A DNA stretch of 64,000 nt from Saprospiraceae bacterium (GCA_021739645.1 JAIPBL010000013.1:26846-90845); one strand, 5' to 3'. Counted from the stretch's first letter, positions 9,241 to 18,624 are shown. The notes: a model not told the origin generated them from the sequence alone. Translations and numbers: made by a program.

Positions 9241-10590
9241 TCAAGCCTTGTCCTCAACAAACAAAACAGCAACTGCCCCAATCAGGAATAATACCCCAGC
9301 CATGACGAGGGCGAAGATGGCCTCTTGTCCAAACACATGCTTGACGAGTGGTCGGTTTAAGACCCCGCTCATAATCTGAGGAATGGTGATGAAAAAATTG
9401 AAAATCCCCATGTAAACGCCCATTTTTTTCAGGGGAATAGAACCGGCGAGAATGGCGTAAGGCATGGCCAAAATGCTGGCCCAGGCAATGCCAACACCAA
9501 CCATGGAAAAGTGCAGAAGAATGGGCGTTTTTACAAAATAGATTGAAATAAGGCCAATCGCTCCGGCAGTGAGGGCGATGGCGTGGGTCTTTTTCCGACC
9601 CACTAATTTTGCAATGAAGGGGATTGCCAGTGCAAAGACCATCGCTACCAGATTGTACGTCCCGAAGATGGCTCCAACATAATCGCCTGCATTTTGGTAC
9701 GTCTGTGAACTTGAATCATCAATGGCGCAACCGTAAATATGGTGAGCTATGGCAGGTGTCGTAAACACCCACATCGAAAACAGTCCAAACCACGAACAGA
9801 ACTGCACCAAGCCCAATTGTCGCATAGCTTTTGGCATGTTGGCAATGTCCTTGAAAATGTCAAAAAAGCCTCCCGAACCTTCTTCCATTGCCTCTCCTTC
9901 ATCTTCAAATTTTGCAACCTCCGCTGGAGAATATTCTTTGGTGGAAATAACAGTCCAAAGAATGGCAGCGAAAAACACCGCAGCACCTACGTAGAATGAC
10001 ATAATTACGTTTGGGGCAACTTGTCCGTCCGGTGCGGTATTCGGTACGCCAAACCAATTGGCCAGAACGTACGGCATCCATGAACCCACCACGGCACCAA
10101 CACCGATAAGTGCTGTTTGCACCGAGAAGCCGAGTGTGCGCTGCTCGTTCGGCAGTTTGTCGGCAACCAATGCCCGGAATGGCTCCATGCTTACGTTGAA
10201 CGATGCGTCCATAATCATCAACATGCCAGCACCTACCCATAGGGGTGCAATGATGTTGGTGAAGGAGCCTGCATTTGGCATCAGGCAAAGTGCGATGCAA
10301 GCGCAGATGGCTCCTGCAAGGAAATATGGGCGGCGTCGGCCAAGCCTTGTCCAGGTTCGGTCACTGTAATGTCCAATGATAGGCTGAACCATTAGCCCAA
10401 TGATAGGTGCAACGAGCCAAAAATTGGGCAGTTCTTCCACGTTTGCTCCAAACCCCTGCAAGATGCGGCTGGCGTTGCCGTTTTGCAGGGCAAACCCAAA
10501 TTGGATGCCCAAAAAACCAACGCTCATGTTGATGATTTGGCCGATGGAAAGACGAGGCTTTGGATGTTTTGCTGATGTTCCGTTTTGCAT
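9241..10590 (-). CDS. MFS sugar symporter, SLC45-like
   Basis: A 449-residue inner-membrane transporter with about 12 hydrophobic segments. The N-terminal half carries NMSVGFLGIQFGFALQ, then a conserved loop GHYSDRTWTRLGRRRP, which is characteristic of the SLC45/sucrose-maltose proton symporter branch of the major facilitator superfamily. The frame is open to 10716, but that extension runs through the terminator hairpin of the upstream gene (10653-10693), so ATG at 10590 (MQNGTSAKHP) is preferred. Known relatives import disaccharides with protons; the sugar is not determinable here. No sugar hydrolase gene is adjacent; the nearest glucan enzyme is the GH77 gene at 27785. Confidence 0.88.
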   Translation of the reverse strand: MQNGTSAKHPKPRLSIGQIINMSVGFLGIQFGFALQNGNASRILQGFGANVEELPNFWLVAPIIGLMVQPIIGHYSDRTWTRLGRRRPYFLAGAICACIALCLMPNAGSFTNIIAPLWVGAGMLMIMDASFNVSMEPFRALVADKLPNEQRTLGFSVQTALIGVGAVVGSWMPYVLANWFGVPNTAPDGQVAPNVIMSFYVGAAVFFAAILWTVISTKEYSPAEVAKFEDEGEAMEEGSGGFFDIFKDIANMPKAMRQLGLVQFCSWFGLFSMWVFTTPAIAHHIYGCAIDDSSSQTYQNAGDYVGAIFGTYNLVAMVFALAIPFIAKLVGRKKTHAIALTAGAIGLISIYFVKTPILLHFSMVGVGIAWASILAMPYAILAGSIPLKKMGVYMGIFNFFITIPQIMSGVLNRPLVKHVFGQEAIFALVMAGVLFLIGAVAVLFVEDKA

Positions 10591-10652
10591 ATTCGAAATT
10601 TGTTTGCTCGAAAGGTAAAACGAGTTTGAAAATATCCGATTTTTTGCCAAAA

Positions 10653-10693
10653 AAAAAGACCGGATGAGTTCATTAGGCTCGCCCGGTCTTTTT
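10653..10693 (-). terminator. Intrinsic terminator of the lipoprotein gene
   Basis: AAAAAGACCGG and CCGGTCTTTTT form an 11-bp stem with a 19-base loop. Read on the minus strand it is followed by a long U-tract (positions 10658 down to 10649). It lies 30 bases after the stop of the gene at 10723-11382. Confidence 0.88.
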
Positions 10694-10722
10694 GAAATGC
10701 CTTGTTCAAAAGGCATTCTCCA

Positions 10723-11382
10723 CTAATAGTCCAACCCGATTTCCTTCCTGTTTTTTGGGATAAAAAGCAGGTTGAGCAGCTTCAGGTTGATAGCTGTGGT
10801 GTTGTATCGCTCGGTGCCCACCCACACCATCACGTCCTCCGTTTTGGCAATTTGCAGCTTCCATTCCCGGTCATCGCCATATAGTGGGGAGTCGAGGTGG
10901 ACGGTGGCTTGTTGGCCATCAATGCTCCATGCGCCGGTGCCTATTTTGTTCTGCATATAGCCGTATTCGTAGCTGCCGTCGGGCATGAACTTGAACCATG
11001 CGCCAGGATTGGTGCGAGAGGCTTCCTTGTCTCGAATGCGCACAAGACCCTGCACGACCCAATAATTGCTGGTCAGCACCTTCACTACGCGTTCATCTTG
11101 TGCCGTCGTTGGATTTGGTGGCACAGGCACAGGCTTTGCCGAGTCCATTTTGATGATAGGATTTGGGCTGATGGCCGAACTGAGGGCAGCCACGGGCTTT
11201 TTGCCCATGTGGAAATTGCCGGTTAGGGTGTCAACGATTTGAATAGTTTGCATGATGCCGTCACCGTCCACTTTCTGGTCGGCAGGTACACTGACGCCAT
11301 TGTTTGGTTGGGTTGACGTAGTATCGTTGGTGCAAGCAAAAAAGAAAAGGCCAATGGCCAGCAGGAAGGGGATTTTTTTCAT
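10723..11382 (-). CDS. Lipoprotein with lipocalin-like C-terminal region
   Basis: A 219-residue protein with a lipoprotein signal (MKKIPFLLAIGLFFFACTND, lipidated Cys at 17) followed by a low-complexity Thr/Pro linker. The C-terminal 110 residues (WVVQGLVRIRDKE, GAWFKFMPDGSYEYG, GTGAWSIDG, REWKLQI) look like the small beta-barrel of lipocalin-like or META-type Bacteroidota lipoproteins. That assignment is a pattern impression, not a firm family call. It probably sits in an envelope membrane. Transcription likely starts at the TATCTTTG element upstream, and a strong terminator follows the stop, so it appears to be a single-gene unit. Confidence 0.78.
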   Translation of the reverse strand: MKKIPFLLAIGLFFFACTNDTTSTQPNNGVSVPADQKVDGDGIMQTIQIVDTLTGNFHMGKKPVAALSSAISPNPIIKMDSAKPVPVPPNPTTAQDERVVKVLTSNYWVVQGLVRIRDKEASRTNPGAWFKFMPDGSYEYGYMQNKIGTGAWSIDGQQATVHLDSPLYGDDREWKLQIAKTEDVMVWVGTERYNTTAINLKLLNLLFIPKNRKEIGLDY

Positions 11383-11424
11383 GACTCGGTATTCGATGTT
11401 GAATTAATTGTATTGAGAATGCCG

Positions 11425-11432
11425 CAAAGATA
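11425..11432 (-). promoter_or_regulatory. -7 element TATCTTTG for the lipoprotein gene
   Basis: On the minus strand this reads TATCTTTGCGG, identical over 11 bases to the element in front of rnpB. It is 43 bases from the start codon at 11382. No TTG at the ideal upstream spacing was seen. Confidence 0.5.
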
Positions 11433-11698
11433 GGGCGAGCGACCCATCTTGACATTAGCATTTTTGCTTATTTACAAAAAGTAGGCCGTGTTTTTGGCCA
11501 AAAAGACTTGGACCTTCTCATCTCAAATTTTGGAATATCCGATAGTCTCATCGATATCGAAGGCAATAAATTCAAGGCTTTTTTTTGTAAAAATTGAGCG
11601 TAAAATGAATGGAATCAAATAGCCTGGCATTGAAATTTGCCCTGTCAGTTTTTGATTGTTTAATATTGCAGATTCAACAGAAAGTCAATATTGCCAAC

Positions 11699-12490
11699 AT
11701 GAAAAAATTTGAAAATAAAACAGTCTGGATTACGGGTGCTTCGTCTGGTATTGGGGAGGCACTAGCCCATGAATTTGCGAAGGAAGGCGCACGATTGGTG
11801 CTTTCTGCCCGCAATGAAGTGGAGTTGCAGCGAGTTGCCGAGTCCTGTGGTCGTGCCGACACCATCATCCAAACCCTCGACCTCGCCAACCATGATTCGC
11901 TGCCGGGCATCGTGGCGGCTGTTTTAACAAAAGCTGGAAGTATAGATGTGTTGGTAAATAACGGCGGAATTTCTCAACGCTCCTTGGCAAAGGACACCAA
12001 ATTTGAGGTGGACAAAAAGCTTATCAACGTGAACCTTCTGGGAACCATAGCTTTGTCCAAGGCCATTTTGCCCCATTTCTTGGAGCGAAAATCGGGGCAT
12101 TTTGTGGTTATCACTAGCCTAACGGGCAAATTTGGCACACAGTTGCGCTCTTCGTATGCTGCCGCAAAACACGGCCTTCACGGCTTTTTTGATTCGCTCC
12201 GGGCGGAGGTTTGGCGGGAAAACGTATTGGTGACTTTGGTTTGCCCCGGTTTCATTTCCACCAAAGTTAGTGTGAACGCCCTCACGGGCAACGGCTCGCC
12301 CCAAGGCTCAATGGACAATGCAACCCGGGCCGGGAAGAGCCCGCAGGACTTGGCCAAGGCCATTGTTTCGGCAGTGAGTAAGGGGAAATACGAAATCTAC
12401 TACGGTGGGAGGGAATTGATTGGTGTTTATGTCAAGCGGTTTTTCCCAAGAATTTTTACCCTTATGCTGCGAAAGGCAAAAGTGACCTGA
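11699..12490 (+). CDS. Short-chain dehydrogenase/reductase
   Basis: A 263-residue classical SDR oxidoreductase, Rossmann fold, probably cytosolic. Visible motifs: cofactor loop TGASSGIG (residues 13-20), NNGG near 90, catalytic Ser in VITSLTG (about 138) and YAAAK (Tyr about 155, Lys 159), and the PG loop CPGFIST. The spacing resembles the DHRS7-like subgroup. The absence of an acidic residue at the end of strand 2 (SARNE) suggests NADP(H) preference, which is inference. An upstream in-frame extension to 11609 is possible, but ATG 11699 starts directly at the fold (MKKFENKTVWITG). It ends at a perfect bidirectional hairpin shared with the convergent coiled-coil gene. Substrate unknown. Confidence 0.9.
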   Translation: MKKFENKTVWITGASSGIGEALAHEFAKEGARLVLSARNEVELQRVAESCGRADTIIQTLDLANHDSLPGIVAAVLTKAGSIDVLVNNGGISQRSLAKDTKFEVDKKLINVNLLGTIALSKAILPHFLERKSGHFVVITSLTGKFGTQLRSSYAAAKHGLHGFFDSLRAEVWRENVLVTLVCPGFISTKVSVNALTGNGSPQGSMDNATRAGKSPQDLAKAIVSAVSKGKYEIYYGGRELIGVYVKRFFPRIFTLMLRKAKVT

Positions 12491-12499
12491 AGTCCTGAG

Positions 12500-12533
12500 G
12501 ATGAGGTATAAAAATCGCATTTTATACCTCATC
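12500..12533. terminator. Perfect 14-bp bidirectional terminator
   Basis: GATGAGGTATAAAA (12500-12513) pairs perfectly with TTTTATACCTCATC (12520-12533) across a 6-base loop. It sits between the stop codons of convergent genes, so it likely terminates both. Confidence 0.85.
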
Positions 12534-12542
12534 TTTCCTGGG

Positions 12543-15500
12543 TCAGTTTTTCTTTTTGGTCAGTTCTTCTTCAAGTTTTTTGATTTCAGCTTCCAATTCC
12601 TTTTTGCGTTGCTCCAAATCCTTTATCCGATTTTTTTCGAGTTCCAGTTTGTTGCGCTCCTCAGCGATTTGGGTGGCTACGTCTTCCTTAACTTTCGTCA
12701 CTTGAGCTGTAGCTTGTTGCTTGGCTGAATAAACTGCATCGGAAGCCTCTTTCTTGGCGTTATTAATTTCCTCTAAGGATTGTTTGCGGGCTTCTTCTGC
12801 CTCGTTTGCGTACTGGGATTTCTTGGAGGCGTTCTCAGTTTTGATTTTGGCAATTTCGTCAATAGATTGTTTTCGAGCCAATTCAATGTCCGTTTTAGAC
12901 TGTGCTTCGGCTTCAGCTACCCGTTTAGATTGTTCCATAATCATGGCATTGGCTTGCTGCTGTGCCTGCGTTATTTGCTTTTGGGCAGTTGCCTCCACTG
13001 CTGCAATTTGAGCTACTGTCTCGGCAAGCTTGTTTTGTTTGTCAGCTTGTGCTTGCGAAATGGCTTCTTGCGCCTGTTTTTGAGTAGCTGCAACTTCTTT
13101 GGCTGCTGTTTCTTTTGCCGTTGCAATTTTCTCGGCGGCATCTTTTCTTGCTTGGAGCATTTCCAAGGCAGAAGCTTCTTTTTGTTTAGAAGCTGCCTCT
13201 TTCGAAGCCTTGATTTCGTTGGCAGTTTGCTCTTTTGAAGCTGCTATTTCACGGGCAGATGCTTCACGGGCTGCTGCCACGTCGCCAGCCAGTTTCTGTC
13301 GTTCAGTGGCCGCATTTTCACGAGCGATTTTGACCTGTTCAGCCTCCTCTTGCCTGATTTTTGAGATGTTTTCCGTAGAATTCCGCTTTGCCTCCGCTAC
13401 ATCGTTTGCTGATTTTTGCTGCGCAAGAGCGGCTTGCTCCTTTGCTTTCGCAATGTCATTTGCAGCTTTTTCCTGTGCTGCAGCTACTTCGGCGGCAGCT
13501 TTGTCTCGTGCTGTTACCACCTCAGATGCGGTCATTTCTTTGGCCTTTTTTTCACGCTCACGAGCCTCCGTCACTGATTTGGCTGCTTCATCTTGAATCT
13601 GCTTTATTCGCTCCTGAGCCGTAGTTTGAGCACCGGCTACGTCACTAGCGTACACCTTTTTTGCTTCATCTGAACGTTTTTGGGCTTCCTGCACCTCTTG
13701 GGCTGCCGTTTTTTGTGCGCCAGTAATCTCCTCGGATGCACGCTGTTTTGCAGATACTACTTCTTGGGCCGCTTGTTGTTTTATCTTGTCCTCATTAGCT
13801 TTTGCTGCGGCAATGGCCGCTGCTACTTCTTGTTGAATTTTATTGATTTCCGCTTCGGCGAGTTTTTTTGCTGCTATTACTTCCTCTTCAATTTTTTTCC
13901 GTTCTTCTTCCGATTTCGCCCTAGCATTGGACACTTTTTCCGCCTCTTGTTTGGCAATCTCCTGAATCTGTCTGGCTGCTTCGTCCTTTGCTGCTTTAAC
14001 TGCTTCTGCTGATTTTAGCTTTTCAGTTTCGACCACTTCTTTTGCAGCTGCTATTTGAAGTGCTGCCTCTTGTTTTGCTTTCGCTACTTCCTCGGCGGCC
14101 CTGCTTTTCTCCTCCGCTACTTGCATTTGGGTTTGCTGGATTTCTTCTGCAGCTCGCTTTTTTGTGGCAGTCACTTCCAGTGCCGATGCCTCTTTTTGGC
14201 GGGCTGCCGCTTCTTGCATCTCTGCAATTTCAGCGGAGTTTTTCTCTTGGAAAACCGATTTCTCCTGTGCAGCCTTTCTCCTGCTTTCGGCTACTTCAAA
14301 TGCTAATTTCTCTTTTTCAATTACTGCTGCCTCCCTCGCCTTTGCTACCTCTGCCGCTGCGTCTTCTTTAGCTTTCAGTATTTCATCGGAGGCACTCCGT
14401 TTTGTACCAACTACTTCTTCGGTTGTGCGCTCTCGTTCCACTTTCGCTTGAGTTCGAGCCTTTTCTACCTCCTTGGCACTTTCCTCTCGGATGCGTATCA
14501 TTTCGGACGAAGAGGTTTCCCTTGCTGAAGAAATCTCATCGGCATACTGCAATTTTGCCATTTCCATGGCTTCTTTGTTTTTTCGTATTTCTTCAGCGGC
14601 GGCGGCTCTTGCAGCAGCCACCTGTTCAGCTGACTCCATTTTGGCTTTCTGAATTTCTTCACTTGCCCGTTTACGGGCTTCCCCGACGGAAGCGTTGATT
14701 TTTTCTACTTCTGTGGAGGCTTTTTCCTTGGTCGAGATTACGTTTGCGGCGCTTTCAGCTTGAGCATTGGAAATTTCCTCTTGCGAACGCCTCCGGGCTT
14801 CAAGCACTTCTTGTGCATATTTTGTCTTTTCGGCCTGCGCCAATTCCCTTGCACTTGCTATCTCTTGTTGTATTTGTGATTTGTACTTTTCCAATCGGTC
14901 GTTTTCGGCAGCTATTTCCTGTCTGATTCTTTCTTTGGTTCGCCTCAGTTCATCATAGAGGTCAGTAAGTTCATCGTCATTCAATTGGCTGATGTCTGCC
15001 ACCCGTTTAACGCTACCAGGTGTCTTGGAAATTGGGTCACCGCTGGTTCGGCTAATGGGGTCATTACCACTGAGTTGGCGTTCGTTACCCGCCAAAGGGA
15101 CATCTTTCACCATGGCTTTGTCCAATTTTTGGAAAAAACATTTTGCAATGTTCTGAAATTCCGCTTGTCGGTTTGTGTTGACCGTGAACTTAAGATACTG
15201 GTTTTTTACGTTGTTTTTGATTACCACCGTGCTTACTATGGTGGAGGAAAGCCATTCCATGGAGGCAAGGTCAAGTGCCAGTGTGTTCTGGTGGGTTGGT
15301 GTGCCACCGTCCTTTGACATTTCCCCCATTTCGACAAACCTGAAACTGCGGCGGATGTTTTTATCATCAATAAAAATTAGCTCGTCGTTCTGGTTGAAAA
15401 TTTCGCCACCCTTAGAGTAAACCCTGGCGAAGAGACCATTGTTTTCGTTGCGAAAATCAACACTGTAGGAATAGGTCCCTCGGACAATGATGACCTCCGA

Positions 15501-15632
15501 GGTAGTTTTAATCAATTGAGTACCACCAACAACCTTGTCTTCAATAATTTTGCTTTCACAATTTTGTGAAAACATGGAGGTGGAGCTTATCAGGATGGCT
15601 ACCAATGTCAGGGCAAAACTTGATTTAGTCAT
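12543..15632 (-). CDS. Exported giant coiled-coil protein with hendecad-type repeats
   Basis: A 1029-residue protein. ATG at 15632 gives a signal peptide (MTKSSFALTLVAILISSTSMFSQ), preferred over 15656. Residues about 24-175 form a globular domain with predicted beta strands; a short linker follows to about 215. From about 254 to 990 the chain is an almost uninterrupted alpha-helix rich in Ala, Glu and Lys. It parses into blocks of 11, 11 and 18 residues, for example ASDEILKAKED, then AAAEVAKAREAAVIEKEK, with an aliphatic residue at position 5 of nearly every block. The last 38 residues switch to ordinary leucine heptads (KDLEQRKKELEAEIKKLEEE). No transmembrane segment or lipobox was seen after the signal, so a periplasmic or surface fibre is likely. 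The function is unknown; TolA-like or SMC-like similarity from composition would be misleading. Confidence 0.88.
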   Translation of the reverse strand: MTKSSFALTLVAILISSTSMFSQNCESKIIEDKVVGGTQLIKTTSEVIIVRGTYSYSVDFRNENNGLFARVYSKGGEIFNQNDELIFIDDKNIRRSFRFVEMGEMSKDGGTPTHQNTLALDLASMEWLSSTIVSTVVIKNNVKNQYLKFTVNTNRQAEFQNIAKCFFQKLDKAMVKDVPLAGNERQLSGNDPISRTSGDPISKTPGSVKRVADISQLNDDELTDLYDELRRTKERIRQEIAAENDRLEKYKSQIQQEIASARELAQAEKTKYAQEVLEARRRSQEEISNAQAESAANVISTKEKASTEVEKINASVGEARKRASEEIQKAKMESAEQVAAARAAAAEEIRKNKEAMEMAKLQYADEISSARETSSSEMIRIREESAKEVEKARTQAKVERERTTEEVVGTKRSASDEILKAKEDAAAEVAKAREAAVIEKEKLAFEVAESRRKAAQEKSVFQEKNSAEIAEMQEAAARQKEASALEVTATKKRAAEEIQQTQMQVAEEKSRAAEEVAKAKQEAALQIAAAKEVVETEKLKSAEAVKAAKDEAARQIQEIAKQEAEKVSNARAKSEEERKKIEEEVIAAKKLAEAEINKIQQEVAAAIAAAKANEDKIKQQAAQEVVSAKQRASEEITGAQKTAAQEVQEAQKRSDEAKKVYASDVAGAQTTAQERIKQIQDEAAKSVTEAREREKKAKEMTASEVVTARDKAAAEVAAAQEKAANDIAKAKEQAALAQQKSANDVAEAKRNSTENISKIRQEEAEQVKIARENAATERQKLAGDVAAAREASAREIAASKEQTANEIKASKEAASKQKEASALEMLQARKDAAEKIATAKETAAKEVAATQKQAQEAISQAQADKQNKLAETVAQIAAVEATAQKQITQAQQQANAMIMEQSKRVAEAEAQSKTDIELARKQSIDEIAKIKTENASKKSQYANEAEEARKQSLEEINNAKKEASDAVYSAKQQATAQVTKVKEDVATQIAEERNKLELEKNRIKDLEQRKKELEAEIKKLEEELTKKKN
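12660..14873 (-). repeat. About 19 units of a 40-residue (120-bp) helical super-repeat
   Basis: The encoded helix repeats as 11+11+18 residues. I counted nineteen 18-residue blocks, each preceded mostly by two 11-residue blocks; one unit has an extra 11 and two units lack one. The repeat is degenerate at DNA level, so it is ancient or selected for structure rather than a recent tandem expansion. Confidence 0.85.
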
Positions 15633-15725
15633 AACGTAAAGTGAATTTATCAACAAGGTAGCAAACTCCTTATTTATCTTAAAGTTTGTACTTGGAATCT
15701 TGGCGATTTTCTAATTTGAGCTGCG

Positions 15726-16154
15726 TTATTTGGCTTTCGCAAATGCTTTAAGACCCGCCAGCATCATGTTTGCAGCAGCTGGGTTGGTGGCAAGGGGCAC
15801 GTTATAAACATCGCAAAGCCGCATCAGCATTTGTACATCTGGTTCATGCGGATGCTTGTCGAGCGGATCCCTAAAAAAAATGACAGCATCAAGTTTCCCT
15901 TCCGCAACCATTGCTGCTATTTGGGCATCACCACCTCTCGGGCCAGACAACAATCGCTCTACGTCAATTCCTCCTTTTTCGATATGTCCACCTGTCGTGC
16001 CGGTTGCGAATAGTGTTGCTTCCATCAGCATTGCCTTGTTTTGAAGCACAAATGCTACCATTTCGGGCTTTTTTCCATCATGAGCTATAAGCGCCAAGTT
16101 CATTTTTTTGTATTTTGGAAGGTTTAGAACGTCCGAATATTGGCTTAATTCCAT
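15726..16154 (-). CDS. mgsA: Methylglyoxal synthase
   Basis: A 142-residue cytosolic enzyme converting dihydroxyacetone phosphate to methylglyoxal and phosphate. Family motifs are intact: ALIAHDGKK, ATGTTGG, SGPRGGDAQI (catalytic Asp), FFRDPLD and HPHEPDV (active-site His/Asp). The length fits the family, and the start matches the usual MEL..... leader before the first strand. It is a single gene; a possible -7 element TAGCTTTG is present on the minus strand at 16245-16252. The enzyme relieves sugar-phosphate stress when glycolysis is unbalanced, which may matter if the rhamnose route in this window yields DHAP (inference). Confidence 0.96.
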   Translation of the reverse strand: MELSQYSDVLNLPKYKKMNLALIAHDGKKPEMVAFVLQNKAMLMEATLFATGTTGGHIEKGGIDVERLLSGPRGGDAQIAAMVAEGKLDAVIFFRDPLDKHPHEPDVQMLMRLCDVYNVPLATNPAAANMMLAGLKAFAKAK

Positions 16155-16405
16155 TTCGTTAACAACTGAATGTCAATTAATTGCTCGGAACTTGACTTTA
16201 AAAATTAATTGTTGCAAATTGCAAGTCCTTTCTAGTGGACAAAGCAAAGCTAGTTTGATAATTTTTGTTTAGAAAGAATATCGAAAAAAACCCTCTTTTT
16301 TTCGAACATCCGTAACAAAAACATTGTTGGCAAGTTATACTGATACCTAGGCATTCATAGTGAAAGAAAATTCATGTGAACTGCCGAAAAACCATCGTTA
16401 TACCC

Positions 16406-16585
16406 ATGAAGAAGTTTATAGAACTAATCCGGACGAAGGAGCGTGAAGAAAAACCGCTTCAAAATGCAAAGAAAGCAAACAGCAAAGAGGACAAAGTGAA
16501 AGCCCCATCGCAGTCAAACGGCCAAGTTATCGAGCAGCCACGTGACTTGTTTTGGGACGATTATAGCGATGTCGGTTACTGCTAA
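16406..16585 (+). CDS. Small charged hypothetical protein
   Basis: A 59-residue frame starting MKKFIELIRTKERE, highly charged, ending WDDYSDVGYC. It is the only plausible coding frame between two minus-strand genes and does not overlap them. The frame is also open from a GTG at 16376. No family was recognised and no membrane segment or signal is present. Codon use looks ordinary, but the length is too short to be sure that it is a gene. Confidence 0.42.
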   Translation: MKKFIELIRTKEREEKPLQNAKKANSKEDKVKAPSQSNGQVIEQPRDLFWDDYSDVGYC

Positions 16586-16649
16586 TTTTCAACTGCTTTT
16601 TATCTTTAAAAATTGAAATTTCAATCTCAACTGATTGTCTATTTGGTAT

Positions 16650-18452
16650 TTATTGTTTTTTGCGCAGCAAAATCATCCCATCCCAACTTTCAATCTCCCA
16701 TCCTTTTTCCAATTTCCTGAATTGTGAATTTTCCGTCATCAATTTCACTTCATAATTTGCTGTATTGATAACGTAATTGGCTAGGGAGTCCTTTCCTATT
16801 TCGTTGTAGTCCTTTCCACAAGCATCAGAAACTTTCACTTTTTCAATAAATGGGCGAAGGTCGAAACTGTCATTTTTCATGCCTTCTGAGATAAAAACCA
16901 ACGCTTTTCTGCTGGGGGCGAGGCTGAATGGGTCAGACGACTTACTGCTGGGTTCGTACAAATGGGCATTGTAAAACCTTTCATAACCTTTAATATTCAA
17001 GCCCGTGTTCTGCGAATTATTCACGAAATTAATGTAGCAAGTTCCTGTGGCCCAGTTTAATTTGGTTACACCAAGAAAATTCATCAGTGAATCCCTTTGC
17101 TCCCACGAAAGTTGGTTTGTACTGTCGGGCATTCCAAACAACGGGGCCACCTTGCTGAATTTGTTATTCTCTCCCAAATACGTGATAGCCCCAGAAATAT
17201 TGTCCGCATCGTGCTTGCTTAATGAGTCGGAAGCAGGGATAGCCTTACCATCTTTTAACATCTTGTTCTTTACCAAAATTGCCATCAAACGCCCGGCTTG
17301 GTTGCGTTCCGAAACTTTGAATGCACTAAATGGCCCCAGTACCGTCAGCAAAGAAAAAAAAGCCAAACTAATAGGTATGAACTTAATGTTGTCACGCTTT
17401 GCAATGATGAAATACAGGGACATGAGCAGTAGCCAAACACCTGCCGTTGCAACTACATAGCGGGCTTCTGTCACACCATAGTCACTGATACGGCGGCCAA
17501 TCGCCACAAAAAGCAGCACGACCATTGGCAACAAAACATAGAAAAACCAGCGCCGAAAGCCTTTGACGATTTGGCTTTCGTCATATTTTGCCAACATGAA
17601 ATTTAGGAGGTAGGTGAAAATACCTGCCACTGAAAACCCAAGCACCAGCTTGCCGACCCATCCTTGTGGCAATTCCCATTGGACCAATATTTTTGCTGAG
17701 AAAGCATATAAAATCAAAAAGTAAATGGTTGCAATCGGTATCAATATGAACTTAGTCAAGTTCTTAAACGAGGTAGTGTATGGACTGGTGGGTGTTGCAA
17801 TTGCTTGATTATCAGGTACCTCGGAAATGAATTCGAATTGCTTGGGAAAATTAGCCAGGAAATAGGCAGTGTTGAATATTCCCGCAACCAGCACGAATAA
17901 ATGAGCGTAAATTTTTTCATCAATACGCAAATTGAACAGCTCGTTCACCGCCAGAATGGCGATTCCCAGGCCAGCAAAAATCACAAGGCTATAAAATGCC
18001 CCAACCATGAAATTGCCAAACAGCTGCTTGTTATACTCCCAGAAATCCTCCACAGGCGAACGGTCGAGATAGGGTAGGAAGGCCACTCCTAAATGCGCGG
18101 CCAAGCTCAGACCCACGAAGCGAACAGGCGTGAGTGCTGTTTTGAACTCGTCGAAACTCAGGGAATAAAAATAAACCAAGACTAGACCGAGTGCCAAGAT
18201 ATTTGGCACTAGCATCATGGGCATTCTTAGCTGATATTTTTCGGCGACGACGGCTGCGCAAAGAAAAACGGAAAGCCCCAGTGAGGCTGTCATGACCACC
18301 CTGATAAAATCCTTTTCATGGACCGAGTCCCCGTTTTCAATCAGGAACATGACGAAGCCAACGCCAATAATAGCGGAAATCATCACCATTGGGAAACGGC
18401 GGAAGACGGCTAAAAATGCAGATGCGAGGTAAGGAATGGAAGGCAGTTTCAT
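16650..18452 (-). CDS. DUF4153 integral membrane protein
   Basis: A 600-residue protein with roughly a dozen hydrophobic segments in the first 400 residues (for example FPMVMISAIIGVGFVMFLI and FMVGAFYSLVIFAGLGIAIL) and a soluble C-terminal domain of about 200 residues. The pattern, with SVFLCAAVVAEKY and the aromatic-rich loop EDFWEYNKQLF, matches the DUF4153 family. The start at 18452 (MKLPSIPYLASAFLAVFRRFP) is preferred over the frame start at 18479. The biochemical role of the family is not established. The gene is transcribed towards mgsA, 495 bases away. Confidence 0.82.
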   Translation of the reverse strand: MKLPSIPYLASAFLAVFRRFPMVMISAIIGVGFVMFLIENGDSVHEKDFIRVVMTASLGLSVFLCAAVVAEKYQLRMPMMLVPNILALGLVLVYFYSLSFDEFKTALTPVRFVGLSLAAHLGVAFLPYLDRSPVEDFWEYNKQLFGNFMVGAFYSLVIFAGLGIAILAVNELFNLRIDEKIYAHLFVLVAGIFNTAYFLANFPKQFEFISEVPDNQAIATPTSPYTTSFKNLTKFILIPIATIYFLILYAFSAKILVQWELPQGWVGKLVLGFSVAGIFTYLLNFMLAKYDESQIVKGFRRWFFYVLLPMVVLLFVAIGRRISDYGVTEARYVVATAGVWLLLMSLYFIIAKRDNIKFIPISLAFFSLLTVLGPFSAFKVSERNQAGRLMAILVKNKMLKDGKAIPASDSLSKHDADNISGAITYLGENNKFSKVAPLFGMPDSTNQLSWEQRDSLMNFLGVTKLNWATGTCYINFVNNSQNTGLNIKGYERFYNAHLYEPSSKSSDPFSLAPSRKALVFISEGMKNDSFDLRPFIEKVKVSDACGKDYNEIGKDSLANYVINTANYEVKLMTENSQFRKLEKGWEIESWDGMILLRKKQ

Positions 18453-18624
18453 CTGGAAAAAATTTGGTTCAAAAATCAAGACCGAAAGCTACAACGGATT
18501 TTGGTTTTTTTTATAAACCAATGAATATCAGTGCCTTAAATCCCATTCAAACCCAAGTGCTGCAATTGGGGCAGGTTTGGTACTTTTGCCTTCCAATTTT
18601 CACCATGAATTCTTTTAAACAAAC

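Noticed and set aside
9241..10716. Longer 491-residue version of the SLC45-like transporter
   Set aside because: The extra N-terminus is encoded by the terminator hairpin and U-tract of the upstream gene and has no counterpart in the family.
12754..14958. Many long frames on the plus strand opposite the coiled-coil gene
   Set aside because: They are mirror shadows of a compositionally biased Ala/Glu/Lys gene and translate to Ser/Phe/Leu-rich strings without domains.
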